DNA from: Mumia xiangluensis
GTDB lineage: Bacteria; Actinomycetota; Actinomycetes; Propionibacteriales; Nocardioidaceae
Direction: 5' to 3'
DNA length: 64,000 nt
Assembly (NCBI RefSeq): GCF_010994095.1
Contig: NZ_WJYO01000006.1
Location: 186,001-250,000 of the forward strand
In this document: positions 33,664-42,967 of the stretch, in pieces
Layout: each line of letters opens with the position of its first letter
How positions within the stretch are numbered: the stretch's first letter is position 1
Position numbers and translations under genes: made by a program
Notes under the pieces: model-generated
What the model saw: the letters and a program-made list of their open reading frames with translations, nothing else
The model's database searches: none
What the model was told of the DNA's origin: nothing

Positions 33664-36600
33664 ATGACGGTCGGCGACCTGCGTACGCGCCTGCGTGAGG
33701 TGACGCTGCGCGACGAGAGTCGGCTGCGCCGGAGCCTGGACCGGGCAGCGTCCCAACGCGACGCCGCACACCGCGCCGCGCAGCTGACCGACGTCGAGAA
33801 GCAGATCGTCGCAGCAGAAGCCCGGGTGGCACGTCGTACGGCGTCGGTGCCGGCGCTCGAGTACCCGCCGGAGCTGCCGGTCTCGGAACGCCGCGACGAC
33901 ATCGCCGCCGCGCTCGCCGAGCACCAGGTGATCGTGGTCGCCGGCGAGACCGGCTCCGGCAAGACGACGCAGCTGCCGAAGATCGCCCTCGGCCTCGGCC
34001 GCGGCGTGCGCGGGACCATCGCCCACACGCAGCCGCGGCGCATCGCGGCCCGCAGCGTCGCGGCCCGGGTCGCCGAGGAGACGAAGACGACGCTCGGCGA
34101 GGCGGTCGGCTACGCCGTACGGTTCGACGACCGCTCCAGCCGCGACACGCTCGTGCGGGTGATGACGGACGGCGTGCTCCTCGCGGAGATCCACGACGAC
34201 CCGCTGCTGCTGCGCTACGACACGGTGATCGTCGACGAGGCGCACGAGCGGTCGCTGACGATCGACTTCCTGCTCGGCTACCTCCGTAGGCTCCTCCCCC
34301 GTCGCCCCGACCTCAAGGTCGTGATCACGTCGGCGACGATCGACCCGGAGCGCTTCGCCGAGCACTTCGCCGACGCCGACGGGCGACCCGCGCCGATCAT
34401 CGAGGTCAGCGGGCGGACGTACCCGGTCGAGGTCCGCTACCGGCCGCTCACCGAGCGGGCTGACGGCGACGTCCTCGCGGCGATCGGGGACGCCGTCGAC
34501 GAGCTCGGGCGCGAGTCCGACGGGGACGTGCTCGTGTTCCTGTCCGGCGAGCGCGAGATCCGCGACACGGCCGACATGCTGCGGGACCGCAAGCTCAGAC
34601 GGACCGAGATCCTCCCCCTGTACGGGCGGCTGTCCGCGGCCGAGCAGCACAAGGTCTTCGAGGCGCACACGGGCCGGCGCGTCGTCCTCGCGACGAACGT
34701 CGCCGAGACCTCGCTGACGGTCCCCGGGATCCGCTACGTCGTCGACCCGGGCACTGCTCGCATCTCGCGCTACAGCCAGCGCCTGAAGGTCCAGAGACTC
34801 CCCATCGAGCCGATCTCGCAGGCGAGCGCGAACCAGCGGGCCGGCCGCTCCGGCCGTACGTCCGACGGCATCTGCATCCGCCTCTACGCCGAGGACGACT
34901 ACGACGCGCGGCCGGAGTTCACCGACCCGGAGATCCTCCGCACCAACCTCGCGTCGGTGATGCTCCAGATGGCGTCGCTCGACCTCGGGCCGGTCGAGGA
35001 CTTCCCGTTCCTGGACCCGCCGGACCAGCGGGCGGTCCGCGACGGGGTCGGGCTGCTCGAAGAGCTCGGCGCACTCACCGCGGGCGCGAAGGGCATGCGC
35101 AGCTCCCTCACCGAGGTCGGGCGCCAGGTCGCCGCGTTCCCGCTCGACCCACGGCTCGCCCGGATGCTCGTCGCGGCGTCGTCGTACGGTGTGCTCCGCG
35201 AGATGCTCGTGATCGTCTCCGCGCTGTCGATCCAGGACCCGCGCGAGCGCCCGCTCGAGGCGCAGCAGCAGGCCGACGCGAAGCACGCGCGGTTCACCGA
35301 CCCGACGTCTGACTTTCTCGCCTACCTCAACCTGTGGAACTTCCTCCGCGAGCAGCGCCGCGAGCTGTCCGGCAACGCGTTCCGGCGGATGGTCCGCGAG
35401 GACTACCTGCACTTCCTGCGGATCCGCGAGTGGCAGGACGTGCACGCGATGCTGCGCGACCAGTGCAAGGGGATGGGCCTGGACCTCAACAGCACGCCCG
35501 CGGACCCGGACCGCATCCACGCGGCGGCGCTCGCCGGACTGCTGTCGCACATCGGCCTGCGCGAGGGCGAGACCCGTGACTACCTCGGCGCGCGCGGCGC
35601 ACGGTTCGCGATCTTCCCCGGCTCGGGTCTCGCCAAGAAGCCGCCGCAGTGGGTCGTCGCCGCCGAGCTCGTCGAGACCTCTCGTCTCTGGGCGCGCACG
35701 GCCGCGAAGGTCGAGCCCGCGTGGATCGAGCAGGAGGCCGCACACCTGCTCAAGCGCAGCTACTCGGAGCCGCACTGGTCACGGCGCCGCGGCGCGGTGA
35801 TGGCGCACGAGCGGGTCACCCTGTACGGCGTCCCCGTGGTTGCCGACCGCCTCGTGTCCTACGGCAAAGTCGACGTCGAGGTCGCCCGTGAGATCTTCAT
35901 CCGGCACGCGCTCGTGCAGGGCGAGTGGAGCACCCACCACCCGTTCTGGAAGCGCAACGCCGACGTCATCGCCGAGATCGAACAGCTCGAGGACAAGGTC
36001 CGCCGCCGCGACATCCGCGTCGACGACGAGGCACTCTTCGCGTTCTACGACGAGCGGGTCGGCCCGGGTGTGGTCTCCGTACGCCACTTCGACTCGTGGT
36101 GGAAGAAGGCGCGCCACCGCACGCCCGACCTCCTCGACCTCACCCCCGACGACCTCGTCCGCGACGACGCCGGCGACGTCGCGCTCGAGGCGTACCCGAC
36201 GACGTGGGAGTCCGCGGGACTCGAGCTCCCGCTCTCGTACGCCTTCGAGCCCGACAGCGAGGTCGACGGCGTGACCGTCGACGTCCCGCTCGAACGCCTC
36301 GCCGACCTCGACGAGACGGCCTTCCTGTGGGGCGTGCCCGGCTATCGCGAAGAGCTCGTCACCGCACTGCTGCGCGGGCTGCCGAAGCAGGTCAGGCGGA
36401 GCTTCGTGCCCGCCCCGGACGTCGCCCGCCGCCTTCTCGCACTGCCGCTGGACAGCTCCAAGCCGGTCGTGGACGCCATGTCCGAGGGACTGCGCGCGCT
36501 GACCGGGCACGTCGTGAAGCCGGAGACCTTCGACCTCGCGGGCGTGCCCAAGCACCTCCGCGTGACCTTCCGCGTCCTCGACGGCGATGCCGAGGTGGCA

Positions 36601-37530
36601 CGCGGCAAGGACCTCGACAGTCTTCGCACCGAGCTGCGCCCCCGCCTCGGACGAACCATCGCCGCCGCGTCGAGCAGCATCGAGCGCGACGGCATCATGA
36701 CGTGGGACGTCGGGACGATCCCCACCGAGGTCACGTCGATGAGCCGCGGGCACGAGGTCACCGCCTACCCGGCCCTCGTCGACCGCGGCACCCACGTCGA
36801 CCTGCGCGTGTTCGCGTCGCCGCTGCACGCGGAGATCGCGTCGCGTGAGGGCGTACGGCGGTTGCTGGCGCTCAACGTGCCCTCCCCAGGTGCCCAGGTC
36901 GCCAAGGACCTCGGCACCCGTGCGCTGCTCGTGCTCGCCGGCGCTCCGTACCCGAGCACGTCGCTGCTCATGCTCGACTGCGTCCTCGCCGGCATCGACG
37001 CCGTCACCGGCCGTGCGCCGGTGCGTGACGCGGAGACCTTCGGGCGGCTCCGCGAGAAGGTCCGGGCCGAGCTGTACACACAGACCTTCGCCGTCGCCCG
37101 CGAGGTCGAGCGGGTCATCGCCGACCTCGGCAGCCTCCGCAGCGACCTCGACCGCTACCGAGGAAGCAAGCCGGAGATCGTGCGCGACATCGAGGTCCAG
37201 CTGTCGTGGCTGGTCTACGACGGGTTCGTCTCCGAGACCGGGCTCGACCAGCTGCGGCACCTGCCGCGCTACCTCCGCGCGGCGTCGCACCGGCTCCAGC
37301 ACGGAGACGACCGGACCGAGGCCGAGCAGCGTCACACGGTGCAGGACCTGGAGGCGCGCTTCTACGAGGTCGTCGAGCAGCTCCCCGACGTCGAGCGACG
37401 CTCGGACGCTGTCGTCGAGGCCCGGTGGGCGCTCGAGGAGCTTCGCGTCGGCACGTTCGCGCAGCGGCTCCGCACCGCGGTGTCCGTCTCGCCCAAGCGC
37501 GTCACGAAGCTGATCGACGCGATCGGCTAG
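33664..37530 (+). CDS. hrpA: ATP-dependent RNA helicase HrpA
   Basis: DEAH-box helicase of 1288 residues, the expected HrpA length. Motif I is GETGSGKTTQ (near 96), motif Ia THTQPRRIAARSVA-like (reads AHTQPRRIAARS), motif II DEAH, motif III SATID, and motif VI QRAGRSGRT. After the helicase core come the HA2/OB domains, then a C-terminal domain found in HrpA (DUF3418), here from about residue 680 onward. HrpA rescues stalled or collided ribosomes by acting on mRNA. ATG 33664 is preceded by GGGGTTCTCGG; an ATG at 33634 lies inside the CPBP gene. A very large gene with no break. Confidence 0.96.
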   Translation: MTVGDLRTRLREVTLRDESRLRRSLDRAASQRDAAHRAAQLTDVEKQIVAAEARVARRTASVPALEYPPELPVSERRDDIAAALAEHQVIVVAGETGSGKTTQLPKIALGLGRGVRGTIAHTQPRRIAARSVAARVAEETKTTLGEAVGYAVRFDDRSSRDTLVRVMTDGVLLAEIHDDPLLLRYDTVIVDEAHERSLTIDFLLGYLRRLLPRRPDLKVVITSATIDPERFAEHFADADGRPAPIIEVSGRTYPVEVRYRPLTERADGDVLAAIGDAVDELGRESDGDVLVFLSGEREIRDTADMLRDRKLRRTEILPLYGRLSAAEQHKVFEAHTGRRVVLATNVAETSLTVPGIRYVVDPGTARISRYSQRLKVQRLPIEPISQASANQRAGRSGRTSDGICIRLYAEDDYDARPEFTDPEILRTNLASVMLQMASLDLGPVEDFPFLDPPDQRAVRDGVGLLEELGALTAGAKGMRSSLTEVGRQVAAFPLDPRLARMLVAASSYGVLREMLVIVSALSIQDPRERPLEAQQQADAKHARFTDPTSDFLAYLNLWNFLREQRRELSGNAFRRMVREDYLHFLRIREWQDVHAMLRDQCKGMGLDLNSTPADPDRIHAAALAGLLSHIGLREGETRDYLGARGARFAIFPGSGLAKKPPQWVVAAELVETSRLWARTAAKVEPAWIEQEAAHLLKRSYSEPHWSRRRGAVMAHERVTLYGVPVVADRLVSYGKVDVEVAREIFIRHALVQGEWSTHHPFWKRNADVIAEIEQLEDKVRRRDIRVDDEALFAFYDERVGPGVVSVRHFDSWWKKARHRTPDLLDLTPDDLVRDDAGDVALEAYPTTWESAGLELPLSYAFEPDSEVDGVTVDVPLERLADLDETAFLWGVPGYREELVTALLRGLPKQVRRSFVPAPDVARRLLALPLDSSKPVVDAMSEGLRALTGHVVKPETFDLAGVPKHLRVTFRVLDGDAEVARGKDLDSLRTELRPRLGRTIAAASSSIERDGIMTWDVGTIPTEVTSMSRGHEVTAYPALVDRGTHVDLRVFASPLHAEIASREGVRRLLALNVPSPGAQVAKDLGTRALLVLAGAPYPSTSLLMLDCVLAGIDAVTGRAPVRDAETFGRLREKVRAELYTQTFAVAREVERVIADLGSLRSDLDRYRGSKPEIVRDIEVQLSWLVYDGFVSETGLDQLRHLPRYLRAASHRLQHGDDRTEAEQRHTVQDLEARFYEVVEQLPDVERRSDAVVEARWALEELRVGTFAQRLRTAVSVSPKRVTKLIDAIG

Positions 37531-37538
37531 CTGTCTGG

Positions 37539-37742
37539 CCGGTTGAGCGTGCGCAGCCCGAGTCGAAGCCCCTCGACGGGGCGCAGCGCCTTCCGGTGGT
37601 TTCGACTCGCTGCGCTCGCTCAACCAGCGGGAGAAAAGAGCGCTCGCTCAACCAGCGGGAGCGGGAGAAGACCGCTCGCTCAACCAGCGGGAGCGGGAGA
37701 AGAACGCTCGCTCAACCAGCGGGAGAAGACCGCTCTCGCTCC
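37539..37742. repeat. long inverted repeat plus four-copy direct repeat after hrpA
   Basis: Arms of about 28 bases (37541-37570 and 37598-37625, both carrying GGTTGAGCG/CGCTCAACC) can form a long hairpin, a likely hrpA terminator. Overlapping its right arm, CGCTCGCTCAACCAGCGG recurs at 37613, 37641, 37673 and 37705, spaced 28, 32 and 32 bp. The sequence between copies is GGGAGCGGGAGAAGA-like, so there are no unique spacers and it is not CRISPR. Confidence 0.85.
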
Positions 37743-37752
37743 CGGATCGGGC

Positions 37753-38229
37753 TCAGCCGATCTCGATCGACTCCTTCGAGTACGCGGACGCGACCGGCTG
37801 CGCGTCACCCAGCGGGCGGGCGAGCGGGACCGACGTCTTCGCGGCGACGACCGCACCAGGCTCGCAGCCCTCCTGCTGACCGATCACGATGGTGACGCGC
37901 ACCTCGTCCTCGTCACGCTGCGACGCGTAGCCGGCGAGGGCCTCGCAGGCGGCGTCGCTCGCCTCGAAGGCGACGTCCACCGCGCGTGCGTCGGGCCGGC
38001 CGGTGACCTCGGTGACCTTCGCCGTACGGAACTCCTCCCACGACGTGTCGATCATCGTGAGGCCGTCCAGCTCTCCGAGGCTGCTCAACGACGGCGGCGC
38101 CGCCGTGGTCGGGCCGGACGACGGTGAGTCGTCATCTCCGGAGCAGCCGGACAGGGTGAGCAGCACGGCGATCGCACCGCCCAACGCCGGGGCAGCACGG
38201 AGAGGAGAACGTCCCGAGAAGATGCTCAT
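37753..38229 (-). CDS. putative lipoprotein
   Basis: 158 residues. A signal peptide ends in the lipobox LTLSGC, so the mature chain starts at Cys near residue 28 (SGCSGDDDSPSS). The rest is a soluble outer-surface domain with two Cys in EASDAACEALAG and GQQEGCEPGAV that may form a disulfide. No recognised domain. ATG 38229 gives the signal peptide; the open frame to 38289 does not. Convergent with hrpA across the repeats. Confidence 0.82.
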   Translation of the reverse strand: MSIFSGRSPLRAAPALGGAIAVLLTLSGCSGDDDSPSSGPTTAAPPSLSSLGELDGLTMIDTSWEEFRTAKVTEVTGRPDARAVDVAFEASDAACEALAGYASQRDEDEVRVTIVIGQQEGCEPGAVVAAKTSVPLARPLGDAQPVASAYSKESIEIG

Positions 38230-38297
38230 CGCCTCCCACCGTACCGGCGGACCCCTCAGAACCCTGTGACACCGCCGGGTCGGACGCATACTGGACC

Positions 38298-39128
38298 ATG
38301 GCCATCTGGGTACGCGAGGCCAACGCCGCCTCGATGTCGGAGCTGCGTGTGCACCGAGTCCCGCAGCGGGTGCGCGCGTCGGTGGACGGTGCGACGATCG
38401 TTGACACGACGTCGGCGGTGCTCGTCTGGGAGCCGCGGCGCGTGGTCGCCTCGTACGCGGTTCCCGTCAGCGACCTCGCGGCGTCGCTCGAGCCGCCGAG
38501 CAGCCACGAGGCGCACGAGCACGCGGTGCGCATGGACGCGGGTATGCCGCCCGTCCTCGACCCGAGCAGCGGGTTCGGCGTCCACACGACCGCCGGCTCC
38601 GCGTACGACGTACGGACCGCTTCGCGCAGCCTTCCCGGCGCGGCGTTCGCGCCGGACGACCCCGCGCTGCGTGACCACGTCGTCCTCGACTGGGCAGCGT
38701 TCGACGCCTGGTTCGAGGAGGACGAGGAGATGGTCGGGCACCCGCACGACCCGTTCTCCAGGATCGACTGCCTGCGCAGCTCACGGCACGTCGTGATCTC
38801 CGTGGACGGGCAGGTGCTCGCCGACAGCCGGCGGCCGGTGATGCTGCTGGAGACGTGGCTGCCCGTCCGCTACTACCTGCCGTGGGAGGACGTGAGCCAG
38901 GATCTGCTGACGCCGACGGAGACGACGTCGGTCTGCGCCTACAAGGGCACCGCTGCGTACTGGTCCGCCACGACCGAGGCCAAGACCCATCGCAACATCG
39001 CGTGGTCGTACGCCGAGCCCCGCCACGACGCACTGCCTGTCCGGGACCTGGTCGCGTTCTTCGACGAGCGTGTCGACCGCGTCGTCGACGGCGTGCCGCT
39101 GGACCGGCCGGTCACGCCGTGGTCCTGA
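38298..39128 (+). CDS. tandem DUF427 domain protein
   Basis: 276 residues holding two copies of the DUF427 fold. The first half has RVRASVDGATIVDTTSAVLVWEP. The second has HVVISVDGQVLADSRRPVMLLET, followed by the typical LPVRYYLPWEDV and CAYKGTAAYWSA. DUF427 proteins are widespread and uncharacterised. The start is either ATG 38298 (CATACT five bases upstream) or ATG 38334; I favour 38298 because of the promoter spacing. Confidence 0.9.
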   Translation: MAIWVREANAASMSELRVHRVPQRVRASVDGATIVDTTSAVLVWEPRRVVASYAVPVSDLAASLEPPSSHEAHEHAVRMDAGMPPVLDPSSGFGVHTTAGSAYDVRTASRSLPGAAFAPDDPALRDHVVLDWAAFDAWFEEDEEMVGHPHDPFSRIDCLRSSRHVVISVDGQVLADSRRPVMLLETWLPVRYYLPWEDVSQDLLTPTETTSVCAYKGTAAYWSATTEAKTHRNIAWSYAEPRHDALPVRDLVAFFDERVDRVVDGVPLDRPVTPWS

Positions 39129-39171
39129 CCGGGCGCCGCACGGGCACCCGGTCAGGTTCGGAGACGGCGGG

Positions 39172-39540
39172 TCAGCCGACGCCCAGCAGGTCGATGACGA
39201 AGATCAGCGGCTCGCCCGAGAGGGGGTGACCGCCACCGGGAGGGCCATAGGCCTTGTGGGGCGCGATGTTGAGCTGGCGCCGGCCCCCGACCTTCATGCC
39301 GGGAATCCCTTCCTGCCATCCCTGGATCAGCCCCTGCAGCGGGAACCGGATCGACTCGCCGCGGTTCCAGGAGGCGTCGAACTCGGCTCCGTCACGGAAC
39401 TTGACGCCGACGTAGTGGACGGTCACATAGTCGCCCGGCTTGGCTTCCTCGCCGGTGCCCACCACGATGTCGAGGATGTCGAGATCCGCGGGCTCGTCGC
39501 CCTCGGGGAACTCGATGACTGGCTTCTCGAGATTGCTCAT
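39172..39540 (-). CDS. FKBP-type peptidyl-prolyl cis-trans isomerase
   Basis: 122-residue cytosolic prolyl isomerase. It has the FKBP fold with DYVTVHYVGVKFRDGAEFDASW, RFPLQGLIQGWQEGIPGMKVGGRR and the C-terminal LIFVIDLLGVG. Drug-pocket residues (Tyr, Asp, Phe, Trp, Tyr) are present. ATG 39540 lies four bases after the MarR stop, so it may be the last gene of the YhgE operon, or start its own leaderless mRNA from GATGGT six bases upstream. Confidence 0.93.
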   Translation of the reverse strand: MSNLEKPVIEFPEGDEPADLDILDIVVGTGEEAKPGDYVTVHYVGVKFRDGAEFDASWNRGESIRFPLQGLIQGWQEGIPGMKVGGRRQLNIAPHKAYGPPGGGHPLSGEPLIFVIDLLGVG

Positions 39541-39544
39541 GCCC

Positions 39545-40054
39545 CTACCATCCCAGATCCTTGCCGGACCGCGTGTCGACGCTGGGCCGCTCGAGACCGG
39601 CGTTCAGGCGGCCGAGGAGCGACGCGAGAGTGTCGAGGTCTTCCACGGTCCAGTCCTCGACCGCCTGGGCGAGCTTGGCGCGCCGCATCGCCCTGACCTC
39701 GCTCAGGCGTTCGCGTGCGATCGCGGTCAGCGAGATCAACCGGGCGCGCCCGTCGGTCGGGTCCGGGTCGCGCTCCACCAGGCCGAGCCGCTCGAGCTGC
39801 GCGACGCTGCGGCTCACCGTCGACTTGTGGACGCTGATCGTCTCGGCGAGGTCGGACCCGCGGATGCCCTGCGCGAGACCCGGTCGTGCGTCGACGATGG
39901 CGATCAGCAGGAGGTACGAGGCGAAGTCGAGGTCGGGGTGGATGTGCGAGATCGTGCCCAGACCGCGGAGCCGCGAGCGCCGCAGGAGTCGCGTGATCTC
40001 GTACTCGACGTCTTGGTCGACGTCCGAGGACGGCTGCTGGGGCGTGGTCGTCAT
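39545..40054 (-). CDS. MarR family transcriptional regulator
   Basis: 169-residue winged-helix repressor. The helix-turn-helix is in RGSDLAETISVHKSTVSRSVAQLERLG, followed by the wing VERDPDPTDGRARLI, all standard MarR. The first 30 residues are extended. The start overlaps the YhgE stop by four bases, so the repressor is made last from its own operon. It probably controls the degenerate ABC/YhgE genes by autoregulation. Confidence 0.93.
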   Translation of the reverse strand: MTTTPQQPSSDVDQDVEYEITRLLRRSRLRGLGTISHIHPDLDFASYLLLIAIVDARPGLAQGIRGSDLAETISVHKSTVSRSVAQLERLGLVERDPDPTDGRARLISLTAIARERLSEVRAMRRAKLAQAVEDWTVEDLDTLASLLGRLNAGLERPSVDTRSGKDLGW

Positions 40055-42123
40055 AGGGCCAGCTCCGGTTCGATACGGGAAGGGGTCCACGTCCGTTGGA
40101 CGCGGGCTGCCCACGCGGTCAGGGCAAGACTAGCGAGCAGATAGCCCCCGAGTACGGCGACATCACCAGGGACCGGCCCGAGCGACGCCCCGTACATCAG
40201 ATGTCGCATGCCCTCGATCGCGTAGCTCATCGGCATCAGGTGGTGCACCACCTGCAGCGGCTCGGGCAGCGTCTGCCACGGGAAGGTCCCGCCCGCGCTG
40301 ACCAGCTGGACGACCAGGAGCACGAGACCGATCAGCTGCCCGACCGCGCCGAGCCACACGTTGAGCGCGTGGACGATCGCGACGAAGCACGCCCCCACGA
40401 GCAGGAGGAACAGCGCGACCTTCAAGGCGTTCACGAAGTCGATCCCGACCGCGAGCCGGATGATGCCGAGCATGACGAGGACCTGGAACGCGCTCAGCAA
40501 CGCGGGCGTGAACCATCCCGCGAGCGCCACGAGGGCCGGGGACCGTCGCGCTGCCAGCCCGCGACGGGACAGCGGGCGGACGATCAGGAACATCACGTAC
40601 GCCCCGATCCAGGCCGCCAGGCCCATGAAGAACGGTGCGAGCCCACCGCCGTACGACCCCGCGTCCGCCTGCGACACGTTCTTCGTCGTCACGGGCGACG
40701 CGAGCGTCTGCGCCATGTCCTCGCGGTCGTCGTCGGCGAGATCAGGCACCTGGCCGAGCCCCGAGCGGAGGCCGTCCGCGAGGCTCTTCGCGCCGTCGTG
40801 CGCCTCATCGATCCCGGTCGCCAGAGTCCCGGACCCTTCCTCGAGCTGCGAGGCGCCGCGCGCCGCTGTGCGCTGCGCCTCGACCAGCCGGCTGCTCCCG
40901 CTGCGGGCGGCATCGAGGCCGCCTGCGAGCGTACGAGTCCCGTCGCGCAGCTCGACGCTGCCGTCGTGCGCCTCGGTGATGCCTCGGACCAGTGGCCGCG
41001 ACGCCTGGTGGAGGCGACGCGCCCCGTCCGCGACCTGGTCGGAGCCGTCTCGAAGGCGATCGAGGTCACGCACGACGCCGTCGATCTGGTCGTGCGCGTC
41101 CTCGAGCGGCTCGCGCAACGTGTCGAGGTTCGCGATCACCTCCTGCTGCTGCGCGGGGGTCAGCCCGAGGGCAGGGTCGGCCAGCTGGGTCACGATCTCG
41201 GCGCGCACGGTGTCGAGGCTGTCCTCGAGGTCGTCGGCGACGTCACCGACCTCGTCACCGACCTCGGCGAGCCGGGCGTTCCCGTCCGCCACCTGACGAG
41301 CGCCCTGCGAGAGCGCCTTCGTCTGCGACGGGAGGGCGGTCGTGCGCGACTCGAGCGTCCCGAGACCCGACGCGAGCGTCGCGGCACCGGTCGCGAGCCG
41401 CCCGGCACCCGCGTCGGCCTCGGCGACGCCGTCGGCGAGCTCCTCCTGACCGTTGACCAGGCTCCGTTCGCCGCTGGCGAGCCGGGCGGCCCCGTCGTGC
41501 AGCGTGTCGGCCCCCGACGCGGCCTCGGACAGCCCGTTCGTCAGCTCGGTGACGCCGTCCGCTGCGCGCTTCAGCTGGTCGTGCAGGGTGGAGTAGCCGA
41601 GCAGGAAGGTCGACGCAGCCTGCTCGCTCACCCGCTCGGCGATGGAGCCGCTGACCCGGAGGAGGAGCTGGTCCGCGATCGTGTGCGCGAGATAGTTGTT
41701 GGCGTCGTTCGTCGTCAGGACGAGGGTTCCGCGCTCGGGCTCGAAGTCCGAGGTGGAGGCGAGTGCTGACGAGAAGTCCTCCGTGATGGTCAACGAGAAG
41801 CTGTAGGTGCCGTCCCTGACCCCCGCCTCGGCCTCGGCGTCGCTGACGCGGTGCCAGGTGAACGTCCCGTCCGCCACGAGGTCGTCCGCTACCTCGTTGC
41901 CGACGTCGATCGTCTCTCCCTGCGCGGTCTTCGCCGGACGGTCGTCGACGACGAGCGCTGCGTCGAGCGACGCCAGCCGTGCGTACGGGTCGTGGTTCGC
42001 CCACAGGTAGAAGCCGGCGTACAGCGACGGGATCAGCACGAGCGCGAGGATCGCCAGCCGCGGTAGGCGACCGGTGGTGAGGCGGCGGACCTCGGTCCAC
42101 GCCATCCGGAGCGCGGCGGTCAT
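40051..42123 (-). CDS. YhgE/Pip family exporter-like membrane protein
   Basis: 690 residues. One N-terminal helix (RLAILALVLIPSLYAGFYLW) leads to a very large extracytoplasmic region, then about five C-terminal helices from residue 510 on, ending AARVQRTWTPSR. The outer region holds a long heptad-rich coiled-coil of repeats such as ADGVTELTNGLSEAASGADTL and LRDGTRTLAGGL. This is the YhgE/Pip (phage infection protein) and ABC-2-like permease layout, related to ESX- and lipid-export systems. ATG 42123 overlaps the ABC gene stop. Confidence 0.92.
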   Translation of the reverse strand: MTAALRMAWTEVRRLTTGRLPRLAILALVLIPSLYAGFYLWANHDPYARLASLDAALVVDDRPAKTAQGETIDVGNEVADDLVADGTFTWHRVSDAEAEAGVRDGTYSFSLTITEDFSSALASTSDFEPERGTLVLTTNDANNYLAHTIADQLLLRVSGSIAERVSEQAASTFLLGYSTLHDQLKRAADGVTELTNGLSEAASGADTLHDGAARLASGERSLVNGQEELADGVAEADAGAGRLATGAATLASGLGTLESRTTALPSQTKALSQGARQVADGNARLAEVGDEVGDVADDLEDSLDTVRAEIVTQLADPALGLTPAQQQEVIANLDTLREPLEDAHDQIDGVVRDLDRLRDGSDQVADGARRLHQASRPLVRGITEAHDGSVELRDGTRTLAGGLDAARSGSSRLVEAQRTAARGASQLEEGSGTLATGIDEAHDGAKSLADGLRSGLGQVPDLADDDREDMAQTLASPVTTKNVSQADAGSYGGGLAPFFMGLAAWIGAYVMFLIVRPLSRRGLAARRSPALVALAGWFTPALLSAFQVLVMLGIIRLAVGIDFVNALKVALFLLLVGACFVAIVHALNVWLGAVGQLIGLVLLVVQLVSAGGTFPWQTLPEPLQVVHHLMPMSYAIEGMRHLMYGASLGPVPGDVAVLGGYLLASLALTAWAARVQRTWTPSRIEPELAL

Positions 42124-42734
42124 GCCACCCCCATCCGGGCCGTCTCCACGTCCAGGCCCATCGCCGTGTTCCCCATCAGCTGGAGAACCACGGCGTACCC
42201 GGCCTCGGCCAGGCTGTCGGCGACATCGGAGCAGTGGCGCGCGGTGGCGCCGTACCGGTCCGGGCACACCAGCACGAGCCCTTCGACACCGGGCCTGATG
42301 GCGGCGAGTTCGGCGAAGAGGCTGATCCGGATGTCACCGGGCACCTCGGCGACCCGGGTCTGCGCCAGGTGCGAGACACCGCGCGAGTGCAGGTAGCGAG
42401 TGATGGCCCGGGGCGTGTTCGACGCGTGCGCGTACGCCAGCTCCTCCCCCACCGCCGTCCCGAGCGGGACGGCCTCCTCGGGCTCGGAGACGCCGGGGCA
42501 GTCCACGACTGCGACGACCTCCGGGATCCGATCCGGTCGGGACTCGCCGTCGAGCCGCACGCGCCCGGTCGTCGGCACGAGCCGCCCGGCGAGGACCAGC
42601 GCGAGCGCCACGTGCCCCGATCCCGGCGGCCCCGCGACCACCGTCACCTCTCCCGAGCGCGCCGTCACCGACGTCGGCTCGAGCATCATCCCGTGCGTGG
42701 CCCTGACCGCCACGCCACGTGCCTCCAGCTCCAC
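42120..42734 (-). CDS. degenerate ABC ATPase-like protein partnered with YhgE
   Basis: 204 residues with an ABC-ATPase outline but broken motifs. The Walker A position reads GPPGSGHVALALVLAG, lacking the nucleotide-binding Lys and Thr/Ser. There is no LSGGQ (the equivalent reads EVPGDIRISLFAELAAI), and Walker B ends LVLVCPD without the catalytic Glu. It therefore probably cannot hydrolyse ATP. Gene order ABC-YhgE-MarR resembles an ABC-2 exporter unit, so it could be a structural or regulatory subunit. GTG 42734 has GGAGG eight bases upstream; GTG 42743 is also in frame. Confidence 0.75.
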   Translation of the reverse strand: MELEARGVAVRATHGMMLEPTSVTARSGEVTVVAGPPGSGHVALALVLAGRLVPTTGRVRLDGESRPDRIPEVVAVVDCPGVSEPEEAVPLGTAVGEELAYAHASNTPRAITRYLHSRGVSHLAQTRVAEVPGDIRISLFAELAAIRPGVEGLVLVCPDRYGATARHCSDVADSLAEAGYAVVLQLMGNTAMGLDVETARMGVA

Positions 42735-42741
42735 CCAGACC

Positions 42742-42774
42742 ACCTCCGGTGTACGTCCGCGTACCTCCGGTATA
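42742..42774 (-). promoter_or_regulatory. direct repeat upstream of the ABC-like gene, candidate MarR site
   Basis: ACCTCCGGTGTA (42742-42753) and ACCTCCGGTATA (42763-42774) match at 11 of 12 positions and are 21 bp apart, two helical turns. One copy contains the ribosome-binding sequence of the ABC-like gene. A candidate operator for the MarR protein encoded last in this operon. Inferred only. Confidence 0.5.
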
Positions 42775-42846
42775 GGTGATCACGGCACCGACCGCCGGGA
42801 GGACCGGTGCCGCACGACGCAAGGGTTTCCGTGGCGGCGCACACAG

Positions 42847-42879
42847 CGAACAGCCCCGGCGGGAGGCCGGGGCTGTTCG
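42847..42879 (-). terminator. perfect 14-bp hairpin terminator after acyl-CoA dehydrogenase
   Basis: CGAACAGCCCCGGC (42847-42860) pairs perfectly with GCCGGGGCTGTTCG (42866-42879) around a GGGAG loop. It sits about 90 bases beyond the 42968 stop of the acyl-CoA dehydrogenase operon. Confidence 0.85.
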
Positions 42880-42967
42880 TTGCCACCTGTCGTGGCACCC
42901 GTGTCGAGAGCCGGGGGCGGGGTCTCGACACGGAGTCACCGCGTCGTCGAGCGTGGTCCGCGGGACG

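Noticed and set aside
33640-35775. 711-codon frame antisense to hrpA
   Set aside because: High-GC codon bias creates long opposite frames; hrpA has all helicase motifs and the other frame has none.
37613-37742. short CRISPR-like direct repeats
   Set aside because: The sequence between copies is itself repeated (GGGAGCGGGAGAAGA-like), so there are no spacers.
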